Positions 30,448-39,263 of a stretch of DNA of 64,000 nucleotides are shown in pieces. The DNA is from an uncultured beta proteobacterium (GTDB lineage: Bacteria; Pseudomonadota; Gammaproteobacteria; Burkholderiales; Burkholderiaceae_C). The stretch is taken from contig CAIVHU010000072.1 in NCBI GenBank assembly GCA_903905735.1, positions 1-64,000 on the forward strand, given 5' to 3'. The position numbers and the translations under genes are program-made. The notes beneath the pieces are model-generated. The model saw only the letters and a list, made by a program, of their open reading frames with translations. It made no database searches and was not told the origin of the DNA. How positions within the stretch are numbered: position 1 is the stretch's first letter; every line of letters starts with the position of its first letter.

Positions 30448-32223
30448 TCAGGCATGAAACTGCAGGGCAGCCAGCCCGGCATAGATGCCACCCATGGCCA
30501 CCAGTTCAGCGTGAGTGCCTTGTTCCACCAGGTGTCCTTCATCAATGACCACAATCAGGTCGGCTTTTTGAACCGTGGCCAGCCGGTGAGCAATCACCAG
30601 GGTGGTGCGCCCGCGCATGGCCGACTCCAACGCCGCCTGCACCATGCGTTCGCTTTCGGCATCCAGTGCACTGGTGGCTTCGTCCAGCAACAACAGGGGT
30701 GGATTTTTCAGAATGGCGCGGGCAATGGCAATGCGCTGGCGCTGGCCACCACTCAAGCGCACCCCACGTTCCCCCAGAAAGGTGTCGTAGCCCTGGGGCA
30801 GGGCGGTGATGAATCCATCGGCAAATGCGGCCACGGCAGCGGCTTTGACTTCTTCATCCGTGGCGTCTGGCCTGCCGTAGCGAATGTTTTCCAGCGCGCT
30901 GCTGGAGAACACCACAGCATCCTGCGGCACGATGCCAATGCGATGGCGCAAGTCATCGAGCATCAGGTTGCGGGTGGGTATGCCATCGAGCAGGATGCGA
31001 CCGCTTTGGGCATCGTAAAACCGCAGCAACAACTGAAATACAGTGCTTTTGCCTGCGCCGCTTGGCCCCACCAGGGCCACCGTGCGTCCCGCATCGATCT
31101 GGAGCGAGAAGTCACGCAGCGCTGCATGATTGGGTCGCGACGGGTAGAAAAACGTCACATCATCAAAATGTATAGCGCTCCCCGATTTGGGTATAAGGGC
31201 TAGAGCCGGATTTGAGGGTGATTTGATGGGCGACTGGCTGGCCAGCAATTCCATCAGTCGCTCGGTCGCGCCGGCTGCGCGCAGCAAGTCGCCATAGACC
31301 TCGCTGAGCACCGCAAAGGCGCTGGCGAGAATGATCACGTAGATCACCGTTTGCCCCAGATGCCCCGCCGTGATGCGACCTGCCAGCACCGCTTGCGTGC
31401 CCTGATACAAACCCCACAGCAGCGCCGTTGAGGTGGCGATGATGATGAAAGCCACCAGGCCTGACCGCGTGCGCGTGCGCCGAACGGCCACATCAAACGC
31501 GGTCTCTGTAGCCAGGGCAAAGCGGGTGGTTTCTCTGGCTTCGGCGGTGTAACTTTGCACAACCGGAATGGCGTTGAGCACTTCAGCAGCAATCGCGCTG
31601 GAGTCTGCAGCGCGGTCCTGGCTCACGCGCGAGAGTTTTCGCAGGCGTCGCCCAAACGTTGCCGCTGGCAGCACGATCAAGGCCAGCACCAGCAGAACCT
31701 GCGCCATCACCATCGGATTGGTCCACACCAGAATGCTCAACGCGCCCAAGCCCATCACCAGATTGCGCAAGCCCTGGCTCAAGGACGAGCCGACCACCGT
31801 TTGCACCAGCGTGGTGTCTGCCGACAGCCGCGACAGCACTTCACCCGTCTGGGTGGTCTCAAAAAACTCCGGGCTTTGCTTGAGCACGTGGGCATAAACG
31901 GCATTGCGCAAGTCGGCACTGATACGCTCACCCAGCCAGCTCACCATATAGAAGCGCGCCGCTGAAAAAATACCCAGGGCAAACGCCACGCCAAACAACA
32001 GCGCGAAATGGTTGCGCATGGCCAGCATGCGGTCGCCTGGGCCACCTTGTGTCAGTCCGCCATCGATCAGGCCACGCAATGCCAGCGGGAAGGCGAGGGT
32101 GGTCACGGCCGCCATGATCAAAAACACCAGTGCCAGACCAATGCGACGGCGATGTGGTCGCAGAAAAGGCGTGAGGCCCGAGAGCGACTTCGGGCTGCGT
32201 GCGGGTTTGGAGGTTTCTGTCAT
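30448..32223 (-). CDS. ABC exporter, fused membrane and ATPase domains (MsbA-like)
   Basis: A 591-residue half-transporter that works as a homodimer. Six helices lie in residues about 25-310. The ATPase domain has Walker A GPSGAGKST (about 384-392), the signature LSGGQRQR (490-497) and Walker B LLLLDEATSALD (about 508-519). It resembles lipid A/multidrug exporters; the substrate is unknown. The linker between the two halves (about residues 330-350) is partly encoded by a stretch resembling the dispersed repeat found elsewhere in the window. Confidence 0.88.
   Translation of the reverse strand: MTETSKPARSPKSLSGLTPFLRPHRRRIGLALVFLIMAAVTTLAFPLALRGLIDGGLTQGGPGDRMLAMRNHFALLFGVAFALGIFSAARFYMVSWLGERISADLRNAVYAHVLKQSPEFFETTQTGEVLSRLSADTTLVQTVVGSSLSQGLRNLVMGLGALSILVWTNPMVMAQVLLVLALIVLPAATFGRRLRKLSRVSQDRAADSSAIAAEVLNAIPVVQSYTAEARETTRFALATETAFDVAVRRTRTRSGLVAFIIIATSTALLWGLYQGTQAVLAGRITAGHLGQTVIYVIILASAFAVLSEVYGDLLRAAGATERLMELLASQSPIKSPSNPALALIPKSGSAIHFDDVTFFYPSRPNHAALRDFSLQIDAGRTVALVGPSGAGKSTVFQLLLRFYDAQSGRILLDGIPTRNLMLDDLRHRIGIVPQDAVVFSSSALENIRYGRPDATDEEVKAAAVAAFADGFITALPQGYDTFLGERGVRLSGGQRQRIAIARAILKNPPLLLLDEATSALDAESERMVQAALESAMRGRTTLVIAHRLATVQKADLIVVIDEGHLVEQGTHAELVAMGGIYAGLAALQFHA
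31171..31215 (-). repeat. Possible dispersed-repeat fragment inside the ABC exporter gene
   Basis: Read on the minus strand this stretch contains CTCTAGCCCTTAT followed 17 bases later by AGCGCTAT. This resembles the repeat after tsaD, which has CTCTAGCCCTTTT and AGCGCTAG. It lies in frame within the exporter and encodes the linker LALIPKSGSAI between membrane and ATPase domains. The match is partial, so this is a tentative call. Confidence 0.35.
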
Positions 32224-32394
32224 GGCGTAGGGTCAGTCGCAGGGCTGCCACACAGCCGACTGCTGGTGATGCCTGCAGCCAGAGTTTAGTCGTCTGACCC
32301 ACAGGTGGCCCTTGGGCCATGGCTTTTAAGCTGTGGATGAGCCTCGTGTTCGGAGCGTGCTAACCAATTGGCAGCAGTGTGTGATGACAGAAGG

Positions 32395-33231
32395 TCAGGC
32401 ATCAACCAGCAGAGAGGCCAGTTGCACGCCTTCGAGCGCATCGGTGGTGATGCCGCTGGCACCCAGGCTTTCAGCCGTGATGTTGCTGGCAAAAAAAGCG
32501 GGCCCGCCCAGCAGCACAGGGATGTTGGGGTTGCGCGACTTTTGTTTCAGGCTGGCGATCAGTGCCGGGAGGCTTTCCACTTGTTCGGTCAGGCTCACAG
32601 ACAGGCCGATCAGGTCAAACCATTCATTTTTCGCAGCATTGTGCAGTTCGGACACAGTGCTGCCAATCTCCACGATCACTTGCCAGCCATCTTTGCGGAA
32701 AAACTCGGACACCATCGCCAGTCCAAGAATATGCTGGGAGCCGGGCGCCGATGCCAGCATAACCCGCTTTGACGGGCCGGCCTTTTGCGGTCCGCTTTGA
32801 TACTCGTAGCCGATTCGGTGGGTGATCTGGTGCATACGCAACAACCCCATCGTGACTTGGGTGAAGTCTGCACGCTCGTTTTCCCACATCAGCCCCAGAT
32901 GACGGGCCGCAGGTGCTATCAAATTCAAAAAGATGCTGTCGTTATCAACGTTGTCCAGCAGCAGCTTCTCAATAAATTCAAGCACCTCGTCCGGCCCCTG
33001 AGAAACACACAATTCAGCAAAGGCGGCGACGTCGGCTTCAGTGGGCTGGTAGGCCAGGTTGAAGTCCTGTGAATTGGCTGCCCCTTCATGTGGGTGTGCC
33101 TCCAGCAGCCTCGGAATGATCTGGCTTTCGATCAAACTTCGCAGCGAAGCCGCGCAAGGATCATCCGCCTCGTTACTGAATGGTTCGATGAAGGCCCTTT
33201 GGGCTAATGAACGTGGAGCGCTGTTTAGCAT
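32395..33231 (-). CDS. PpaA/AerR-type B12-binding photosynthesis regulator
   Basis: A 278-residue protein with a helical N-terminal half and a B12-binding Rossmann-like domain (about 155-275). The SAPGSQHILGLAMVSEFF segment includes His167, at the place where AerR-type proteins coordinate cobalamin. The family modulates the repressor PpsR/CrtJ in response to light and redox state. It has no DNA-binding domain visible. It is divergent from crtE, whose promoter carries two PpsR-type sites. The ATG at 33231 is chosen; a TTG 36 bases upstream is possible. Confidence 0.8.
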   Translation of the reverse strand: MLNSAPRSLAQRAFIEPFSNEADDPCAASLRSLIESQIIPRLLEAHPHEGAANSQDFNLAYQPTEADVAAFAELCVSQGPDEVLEFIEKLLLDNVDNDSIFLNLIAPAARHLGLMWENERADFTQVTMGLLRMHQITHRIGYEYQSGPQKAGPSKRVMLASAPGSQHILGLAMVSEFFRKDGWQVIVEIGSTVSELHNAAKNEWFDLIGLSVSLTEQVESLPALIASLKQKSRNPNIPVLLGGPAFFASNITAESLGASGITTDALEGVQLASLLVDA

Positions 33232-33473
33232 GTTGATCTCTGTGAAGTACCGTGAAGGTATGGTCAAGGTGGGTTAACCGGGCAGGGACGCAGTCGAGCT
33301 GTTACTGATGGTAACCCCAACTTTAGTGCGGTCTCTCAGCGTAAACACTAGAAACGGCCAAGAGACCAAAAATTTTTTCAGCGCGATTTCGATGGTCTCT
33401 GCCGCGTGTGGACTGCTCAGGGTCCGACAGCGATTTTCTGATCCGCATTCACGCAGTCAAGTATCCCAAAATG

Positions 33474-33491
33474 TGTAAATTTTTATTGACA
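33474..33491 (+). promoter_or_regulatory. PpsR/CrtJ-type site 1 upstream of crtE
   Basis: An exact TGT-N12-ACA palindrome. Its right half overlaps the TTGACA -35 hexamer, so a bound repressor would block RNA polymerase. PpsR/CrtJ represses photosynthesis genes in air; binding here is inferred from the match. Confidence 0.8.
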
Positions 33492-33513
33492 AGTTTCGCT
33501 GGATATATATAGT
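33486..33513 (+). promoter_or_regulatory. crtE promoter, sigma70-like
   Basis: TTGACA (33486-33491) and TATAGT (33508-33513) are separated by 16 bases. The -35 is a perfect match and the -10 has one mismatch. Transcription would begin near 33520, inside the space before the second PpsR-type site, leaving a leader of about 38 bases with GAGG before the crtE ATG. Confidence 0.75.
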
Positions 33514-33523
33514 TGCGGACAAA

Positions 33524-33541
33524 TGTCAAGTTCATGTGACA
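33524..33541 (+). promoter_or_regulatory. PpsR/CrtJ-type site 2 upstream of crtE
   Basis: A second exact TGT-N12-ACA palindrome, centred 50 bases from the first, about five helical turns. Paired sites on one DNA face are the usual arrangement for cooperative PpsR/CrtJ binding. It lies at or just past the predicted transcription start. Confidence 0.78.
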
Positions 33542-33557
33542 CAAAAGTGAGGTCTTT

Positions 33558-34463
33558 ATGGATCTGTTGAAGCGCGCCGAAAAATCCCTTGAGTTCCACT
33601 TTGAGAGAGCTGCAGGAATTGGTGCGCCACCCCGATTGGTTGAGGCCATGCGGCATTCGGTTTTTTCAGGCGGTGCCAGAGTGCGTCCCCAATTGGTGCT
33701 GTCGGTTGCCATGGCGTGTGGTGAAGATGATCCCGAACTCACAGACGCTGCGGCGTGTGCCGTCGAGTTGATGCATTGCGCGTCGTTGGTGCACGACGAC
33801 ATGCCTGCTTTTGACAATGCCGACATTCGTCGTGGTCGGCCATCGGTACACAAGGCTTTTGGCGAGCCGCTGGCCTTGCTGGCAGGGGATGCCTTGATCG
33901 TCATGGCTTATCAGGTAATACTCAATGCGGGTCAGGCCCATCCGGTTCGTCTGGTGGCATTGATGAAAAACCTCAGCGCTGGTGTCGGCTTGCCGTCGGG
34001 CATCGTGGCGGGGCAAGCGTGGGAATGCGAGGTCAAAGCCGACTTGGGTCAGTATCAACGAGCCAAGACCGGTGCCCTGTTTGTTGCTGCCACCTGCGCA
34101 GGTGCCCTGTGTTGCGCCAGCGATGCCACTCCGTGGGCAGCCCTGGGTGCCAATCTCGGTGAGGCTTACCAGGTGGCCGACGATATTCGTGATGTCATGG
34201 GGCAAGCAAACTTGATGGGTAAGCCTGTTGGGCAGGATGCCTTACATGCCCGACCCAGCGCTGCCAGTGAACTGGGTCTGGACGGTGCCATGGCGCATTT
34301 CCAGTCCCTGATTGAATTGGCCGCGACCAGCATCCCTCTGTGTTCTCACCGGGAATTGCTGCAGCAGTTGGTGCGCCGGGAGGCCGAGCGGCTGGTACCC
34401 AGTGCGGCCTTTGCCGAATATCGGCTCCAGCAACGCGCAGCCTCACAACGCATGTCTGCCTGA
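33558..34463 (+). CDS. crtE: Geranylgeranyl diphosphate synthase CrtE
   Basis: A 301-residue trans-prenyltransferase that extends farnesyl diphosphate to geranylgeranyl diphosphate, feeding carotenoids and the bacteriochlorophyll tail. The first Asp-rich motif starts at Asp80-Asp81 (HDDMPAFDNAD) and the second is DDIRD at 208-212. FSGGARVRPQL lies near the N-terminus. It is the first gene of the plus-strand photosynthesis superoperon, directly after two PpsR-type sites. crtF follows after 33 bases. Confidence 0.94.
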   Translation: MDLLKRAEKSLEFHFERAAGIGAPPRLVEAMRHSVFSGGARVRPQLVLSVAMACGEDDPELTDAAACAVELMHCASLVHDDMPAFDNADIRRGRPSVHKAFGEPLALLAGDALIVMAYQVILNAGQAHPVRLVALMKNLSAGVGLPSGIVAGQAWECEVKADLGQYQRAKTGALFVAATCAGALCCASDATPWAALGANLGEAYQVADDIRDVMGQANLMGKPVGQDALHARPSAASELGLDGAMAHFQSLIELAATSIPLCSHRELLQQLVRREAERLVPSAAFAEYRLQQRAASQRMSA

Positions 34464-34496
34464 CCGGCTTGCGCTGACCAACTTCAGGTATCGACT

Positions 34497-35672
34497 GTGG
34501 ACAATTTGGATCTTGCCAGGGCGCCTCACGCCAGTATCAAAAGTCAGTCCTGGATGGACGGCGTTCATCAGAAAATTGACGATCTGATGACCCGACCGGA
34601 TCTCTATCGGAAATCCATCTCCAACCCGCTGACGCGGTGGCTGACACGTCGCAGAACGCAGCAAATCTTTGACATCATGTCGGGGTTCGTGCATTCCCAG
34701 GTGCTTTTGTCCTGCGTCAAGCTCAACCTTTTCGCTATCGTGCGCCAAGCCCCGGCAACGCTGGAAGAGCTCTCAGCACGTTGCCACGTACCTGCACCCG
34801 TGTTGCAGCGACTGGTACTGTCGGCCGTTGCGCTACGTTTATTGGAGCATAGAAGCCAGCAGCGTATTGGGCTGGGGGCACTTGGAGCACCTCTTGCCGC
34901 ACATGAGGGCATTCGGGCAATGGTCGAGCACAACAACTTGCTTTACCAGGACATGGCCCAGCCGCTGGACTTTTTGCGGGACGCCTGGCGCGGTGACATG
35001 GCGGCTTATTGGCCGTATGCCCATTCCGAGTCACCAGCGCAGGACTCTGGTGCTAAACAAGAGCAGGTCGGGCGCTACTCGGCACTGATGGCTGCATCGC
35101 AAAATTTTGTCATTGAAGAGATTCTCGGGGCCTATTCTTTTGGCAAGCACCGTTGCATGATGGATGTGGGATGCGGCATGGGGCGTTTCGTTGCCGCAGT
35201 CGCGCAGCGCGACAAGCAGCTCAAATTTCAGATGTTCGATTTGCCAGCTGTTCTGGCACTGACGCAGAAGAATCACGCGGCTCTGGGGATCGATTCCCGG
35301 GTGACCTATCACCCGGGCAGCTTCTTTCAGGATGTGCTGCCACAAGGTGCCGATTTGGTGACCTTGGTACGCGTGGCACATGACCATCCGGACGGTGCTG
35401 TGTTGGGCATCATGAAAAGAATTTACCAGGCACTTCCCGCCGGTGGCACGCTCTTACTCGCTGAGCCTATGGCACAGGAACCTGGCGACAAGCCATTGAG
35501 CGATGCTTACTTCCACCTGTATCTGCTGGCCATGGGTGCAGGCCGATTCCGCACGGCCAGTGAACTGACCATGATGCTCAAAGAGAGTGGATTTGACCGT
35601 GTGGAGCTGATTCCCAATGCGATGCCGATCCACACCCGCATCCTGGTCGCCCACAAGTCAAGCCGCGGTTAA
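34497..35672 (+). CDS. crtF: Hydroxyneurosporene O-methyltransferase CrtF
   Basis: A 391-residue SAM-dependent O-methyltransferase that methylates the C1 hydroxyl of demethylspheroidene-type carotenoids. The N-terminal winged-helix dimerisation domain (about 60-135) precedes the SAM site DVGCGMG (about 223-229). The start is a GTG at 34497 with AGG upstream; the next ATG at 34554 would cut the normal N-terminal arm. It lies between crtE and bchC as in other purple-bacterial clusters. Confidence 0.92.
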   Translation: MDNLDLARAPHASIKSQSWMDGVHQKIDDLMTRPDLYRKSISNPLTRWLTRRRTQQIFDIMSGFVHSQVLLSCVKLNLFAIVRQAPATLEELSARCHVPAPVLQRLVLSAVALRLLEHRSQQRIGLGALGAPLAAHEGIRAMVEHNNLLYQDMAQPLDFLRDAWRGDMAAYWPYAHSESPAQDSGAKQEQVGRYSALMAASQNFVIEEILGAYSFGKHRCMMDVGCGMGRFVAAVAQRDKQLKFQMFDLPAVLALTQKNHAALGIDSRVTYHPGSFFQDVLPQGADLVTLVRVAHDHPDGAVLGIMKRIYQALPAGGTLLLAEPMAQEPGDKPLSDAYFHLYLLAMGAGRFRTASELTMMLKESGFDRVELIPNAMPIHTRILVAHKSSRG

Positions 35673-35699
35673 GTATTTACCCTAATCTTTTGTTTAAAC

Positions 35700-35717
35700 T
35701 GTAAATTCAAGTTGACA
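35700..35717 (+). promoter_or_regulatory. PpsR/CrtJ-type site upstream of bchC
   Basis: An exact TGT-N12-ACA palindrome in the 73-base crtF-bchC gap. As at crtE, its right half-site is part of the TTGACA -35 hexamer, so the same repressor could shut both promoters. Confidence 0.8.
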
Positions 35718-35739
35718 AATGTGAATGTCAATCTAGAAT
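35712..35739 (+). promoter_or_regulatory. bchC promoter, sigma70-like, probably leaderless transcript
   Basis: TTGACA (35712-35717), a 16-base spacer and TAGAAT (35734-35739). The -10 ends only six bases before the bchC ATG at 35746, so transcription should begin at or next to the start codon. No Shine-Dalgarno sequence is present between the -10 and the ATG, consistent with leaderless translation from this promoter. Readthrough from crtE would make the alternative, longer message. Confidence 0.7.
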
Positions 35740-35745
35740 GAAATC

Positions 35746-36699
35746 ATGAAAGCACAAGCCATCGTTTTCCAGGAACCCAGACACTTGTCTGTGCAGTCTT
35801 TGGACTTGCCTGAGCTGGCGGACCATCAGGTTCACGTGCAGGTGGAGTACAGCGGCATCAGCACAGGCACCGAGAGGTTGCTCTGGGACGGCAGCATGCC
35901 AGCCTTCCCCGGAATGGGATATCCCCTGGTGCCAGGGTATGAAACCGTTGGACGCGTCATTAAGGTTGCGGGCGACAGCAGTCTGGTTGTCGGTCAACGC
36001 GTGTTCTTGCCGGGTGCTAACTGTTTCCAGGGTGTGCGTAACCTGTTTGGCGGATCTGCCTCTGATCTGGTTGTTCCTCAAGAACGTGCTATACCTGTTC
36101 CGGAGAATCTCGGTGAACAGGCTGTTTTGCTGGCTTTGGCGGCCACGGCGTACCACGCGGTGGCAGGTGGCGGCAAGCGTGAAGTGATCACGTCGCCTGA
36201 CCTGATCATCGGCCACGGTGTCATGGGGCGGTTGTTGGCCAGGCTCACGGTGGCCTCTGGCGCACCGGCTCCGACCGTGTGGGAAACCCAAGCTGTCCGG
36301 ATGGATGGAGCTGAGGGTTACTCTGTCGTTCACCCTGACGATGACCCGCGCAAGGATTACAAAGCTATTTACGATGTCAGCGGCGACAGCAATTTGCTGG
36401 ACAAGCTCATCTTGCGGCTGGCCCCGGGTGGTGAAGTGGTGCTGGCAGGCTTTTACAAGCAGGACCTGCACTTTGCCTATGCACCTGCCTTCATGCGAGA
36501 AGCTCAAATTCGCACGGCGGCCGAATGGAAGCGTGCTGATTTATTGGCGGTGACTGAGTTGGTGGTGACTGGCAGGCTGTCTCTTGACGGATTGATCACA
36601 CATCACCAATCTCCAAAAAATGCATTGGCAGCCTACGAAGTGGCATTTGGTGACCCGCTTTGCCTCAAAATGATTATGGATTGGAGTGCCAACGCATGA
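35746..36699 (+). CDS. bchC: Bacteriochlorophyllide a dehydrogenase BchC
   Basis: A 317-residue zinc-free medium-chain dehydrogenase. It oxidises the 3-hydroxyethyl group of 3-hydroxyethyl bacteriochlorophyllide a to 3-acetyl, a last step before esterification. The GroES-like part has SGISTGTERLLWDG and VPGYETVGRV; the dinucleotide loop is GHGVMGRLLARL near 160-172. The stop codon overlaps the bchX start. The N-terminus MKAQAIVFQEP matches the family, so the ATG next to the promoter is probably right. Confidence 0.94.
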   Translation: MKAQAIVFQEPRHLSVQSLDLPELADHQVHVQVEYSGISTGTERLLWDGSMPAFPGMGYPLVPGYETVGRVIKVAGDSSLVVGQRVFLPGANCFQGVRNLFGGSASDLVVPQERAIPVPENLGEQAVLLALAATAYHAVAGGGKREVITSPDLIIGHGVMGRLLARLTVASGAPAPTVWETQAVRMDGAEGYSVVHPDDDPRKDYKAIYDVSGDSNLLDKLILRLAPGGEVVLAGFYKQDLHFAYAPAFMREAQIRTAAEWKRADLLAVTELVVTGRLSLDGLITHHQSPKNALAAYEVAFGDPLCLKMIMDWSANA

Positions 36700-37706
36700 C
36701 AACACTGGGCAACCTTGTGGAGCAGACCGTGAAGTTTGTGGATCGGCTCCGGCAAGAGGCTTCCGAGCCGCTCGCCGAGGTGTCGACCACCGAGCCCACG
36801 AAGGAGACGCAGATCATTGCCATTTATGGCAAAGGTGGCATCGGAAAAAGTTTCACACTGGCCAATTTGAGTTACATGATGGCCCAGCAGGGCAAGAAGG
36901 TGCTGCTGATCGGCTGTGACCCCAAAAGCGACACCACAAGTTTGCTGTTTGGTGGCAAGGCTTGCCCAACAATCATCGAGACGTCTTCCCGGCTCAAGCT
37001 CGCTGGTCAGGCTGTGAGCATCAGTGATGTCTGTTTCAAACGCGACGGTGTGTTTGCCATGGAACTGGGTGGTCCAGAAGTTGGGCGCGGGTGTGGCGGT
37101 CGGGGCATCATTCATGGATTTGAAACCCTGGAAAAGTTGGGTTTCCACGATTGGGGTTTCGACTACGTTTTGCTCGACTTTCTGGGTGATGTGGTTTGTG
37201 GCGGGTTCGGTCTGCCTATTGCCCGTGACATGTGCCAAAAAGTCATTGTGGTTGGTAGCAATGATTTGCAGTCGCTCTACGTAGCTAACAACGTTTGTTC
37301 CGCTGTTGAGTACTTCCGCAAGCTGGGTGGCAATGTCGGCGTTGCCGGAATGGTCATCAACAAAGACGACGGCACGGGCGAAGCCGCAGCATTCGCAGCC
37401 AACGCGGGCATCCCCGTTCTTGCAGCGATTCCCGCCAACGAAGATATTCGCCGCAAGAGCGCCAGTTACGAAATCATCGGCATCCCCGGTGGTGAATGGG
37501 GCCCGATGTTCGAACAACTGGCCACCAATGTAGGCGAGGCACCGCCGGTGCGTCCCAAGCCGCAGACACAAGACCAGTTGTTGGGCCTGTTCAGCGCAGA
37601 CATCGTTGGTCGTAATGTTGTTCTACAGCCAGCCACTGCTTTCGATATGGTGGGTCGCCACGATGTGGTCAAGCCCAGCCTGGAAGTCATTTACGACGCC
37701 TCTTGA
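36696..37706 (+). CDS. bchX: Chlorophyllide a reductase iron protein BchX
   Basis: A 336-residue NifH-like ATPase that donates electrons to BchYZ for reduction of chlorophyllide ring B. The P-loop GKGGIGKS is at 45-52. The cluster-binding cysteines shared between two subunits are Cys133 (GRGCGGRG) and Cys168 (GDVVCGGF). A long N-terminal arm before the P-loop separates BchX from BchL. The ATG at 36696 overlaps the bchC stop; an earlier in-frame ATG lies inside bchC. Confidence 0.96.
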   Translation: MTTLGNLVEQTVKFVDRLRQEASEPLAEVSTTEPTKETQIIAIYGKGGIGKSFTLANLSYMMAQQGKKVLLIGCDPKSDTTSLLFGGKACPTIIETSSRLKLAGQAVSISDVCFKRDGVFAMELGGPEVGRGCGGRGIIHGFETLEKLGFHDWGFDYVLLDFLGDVVCGGFGLPIARDMCQKVIVVGSNDLQSLYVANNVCSAVEYFRKLGGNVGVAGMVINKDDGTGEAAAFAANAGIPVLAAIPANEDIRRKSASYEIIGIPGGEWGPMFEQLATNVGEAPPVRPKPQTQDQLLGLFSADIVGRNVVLQPATAFDMVGRHDVVKPSLEVIYDAS

Positions 37707-37709
37707 GCC

Positions 37710-39263
37710 ATGTCGAACGCCGTTTCCGAAGCCCCTGTTGAGATGCCTGGCATGCAGACCACTGCTTTGGAAGGTGATGGCATGGGATGTCACGCCGGTG
37801 GTGAAAAGTTGCTGTCAGCAGCCCGGGCATCTGGTAAAACTGAGATTTTGTTGCAGTACGCCAAGGACTACCCCAAAGACCCCAAGGCGGGTCCGCATGA
37901 TCAGCCGCAGAGCATGTGCCCGGCGTTTGGCTCTTTGCGTGTGGGTTTGCGCATGCGCAGAACAGCAACGATCCTCTCCGGCTCAGCGTGCTGCGTTTAT
38001 GGACTCACCTTCACCTCGCATTTTTACGGTGCACGTCGCAGTGTGGGGTACGTGCCTTTCAACTCCGAGTCTTTGGTCACAGGCAAACTGTTTGAGGACA
38101 TCCGCGAAGCGGTGCATGCCCAAGCCGACCCCGAGGCCCTGGATGCGATTGTGATCATCAATTTGTGTGTTCCCACAGCCAGCGGGGTTCCGCTGCAGTT
38201 GTTACCCAAAGAAATCAACGGCGTTCGCATCATTGGCATTGATGTTCCCGGGTTTGGTGTACCTACACACGCCGAAGCTAAAGATGTCCTGGCGGGTGCC
38301 ATGTTGCGCTACGCCCGCCATGAAATTCAAAGCGGCCCTGTGCAGGCTCCGCGCGGTGGCGTGGTAAATTTGCCCACCGTCACGCTGCTAGGTGAAATGT
38401 TTCCGGCTGACCCGGTGGGAATCGCCCAATTGCTGGCACCGATGGGACTGGCCGCTGGCCCCGTGGTGCCCACACGTGAATGGCGTGAACTTTATGCCGC
38501 GTTGGACTGTGTTGTGGTGGCCGCCATTCACCCGTTTTACACCGCCAGTGTGCGCGAATTTGAAGCCGCCGGGCGTCCGGTAGTGGGCTCGGCTCCCGTG
38601 GGGCTCGATGGCACGGTGTCTTGGCTTCAGGCGATTGGTGAAGCTGCAGGGATTGCCCAGGAAAAGATTGATGCGGCGAAAAACCAGGCTGCGGCGGCCA
38701 TCCGCGCTGTACTGTCTGCCAAAACAATCACCGGTCGGATCACGTTGAGCGGCTATGAAGGGTCTGAACTGCTGGTGGGTCGGTTGCTGGTGGAAAGTGG
38801 TGCTGACCTGAAGTATGTCGGCTCTGCTTGTCCTGCCACACCATGGAACGTCCAAGATGCAGATTGGCTGCGCGCCAAAGGTGTGCGTGTTCAGTTTCGT
38901 GCTTCTCTGGAGCAGGACATGGCAGCCGTGGAAGAGTTCAAACCTGATTTGGCCATCGGGACGACACCTGTGGTGCAAAAGGCCAAGCAGATGTCCATTC
39001 CGGCACTGTATTTCACCAACCTGATTTCTGCTCGCCCATTGATGGGTGTGGCTGGTGTGGGCTCATTGGTGCAAGTCGTTCAATCGGCCATAGGAAACCG
39101 TGCACGCTTCGATGCCATGACATCGTTCTTTGGGAATGTCGGTTCCGGCGATGCTGCCGGTGTTTGGGAAGATGTTCCTGTGGCGCATCCGGAGTTTCGT
39201 GCGGAGACGCGTCGGCAGTTGGAGCGCCTGCTCAAAAAGCGCAAGGCCGAGGAGATGGGCTGA
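37710..39263 (+). CDS. bchY: Chlorophyllide a reductase subunit BchY
   Basis: A 517-residue NifD-like subunit of the COR catalytic heterotetramer. Likely cluster cysteines are seen in [10 protein letters not shown] and [11 protein letters not shown]. Together with BchZ it binds the [4Fe-4S] cluster and the substrate. It starts three bases after bchX; its TGA overlaps the bchZ ATG. Confidence 0.95.
   Translation: MSNAVSEAPVEMPGMQTTALEGDGMGCHAGGEKLLSAARASGKTEILLQYAKDYPKDPKAGPHDQPQSMCPAFGSLRVGLRMRRTATILSGSACCVYGLTFTSHFYGARRSVGYVPFNSESLVTGKLFEDIREAVHAQADPEALDAIVIINLCVPTASGVPLQLLPKEINGVRIIGIDVPGFGVPTHAEAKDVLAGAMLRYARHEIQSGPVQAPRGGVVNLPTVTLLGEMFPADPVGIAQLLAPMGLAAGPVVPTREWRELYAALDCVVVAAIHPFYTASVREFEAAGRPVVGSAPVGLDGTVSWLQAIGEAAGIAQEKIDAAKNQAAAAIRAVLSAKTITGRITLSGYEGSELLVGRLLVESGADLKYVGSACPATPWNVQDADWLRAKGVRVQFRASLEQDMAAVEEFKPDLAIGTTPVVQKAKQMSIPALYFTNLISARPLMGVAGVGSLVQVVQSAIGNRARFDAMTSFFGNVGSGDAAGVWEDVPVAHPEFRAETRRQLERLLKKRKAEEMG

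Larger units (their letters stand above)
33232..33557. promoter_or_regulatory. Divergent regulatory region, ppaA-type gene / crtE
   Basis: No gene is seen in these 326 bases. On the crtE side lie two PpsR-type sites and a sigma70-like promoter. On the regulator side is an inverted repeat GTTAC-N5-GTAAC (33301-33315), a possible operator for an unknown factor. No clear promoter for the minus-strand gene could be picked. Confidence 0.6.

Noticed and set aside
32306-32319. TGGCCC/GGGCCA hairpin as terminator of the PpaA-type gene
   Set aside because: No T-run follows on the minus strand, and the distance from the stop codon is about 75 bases.
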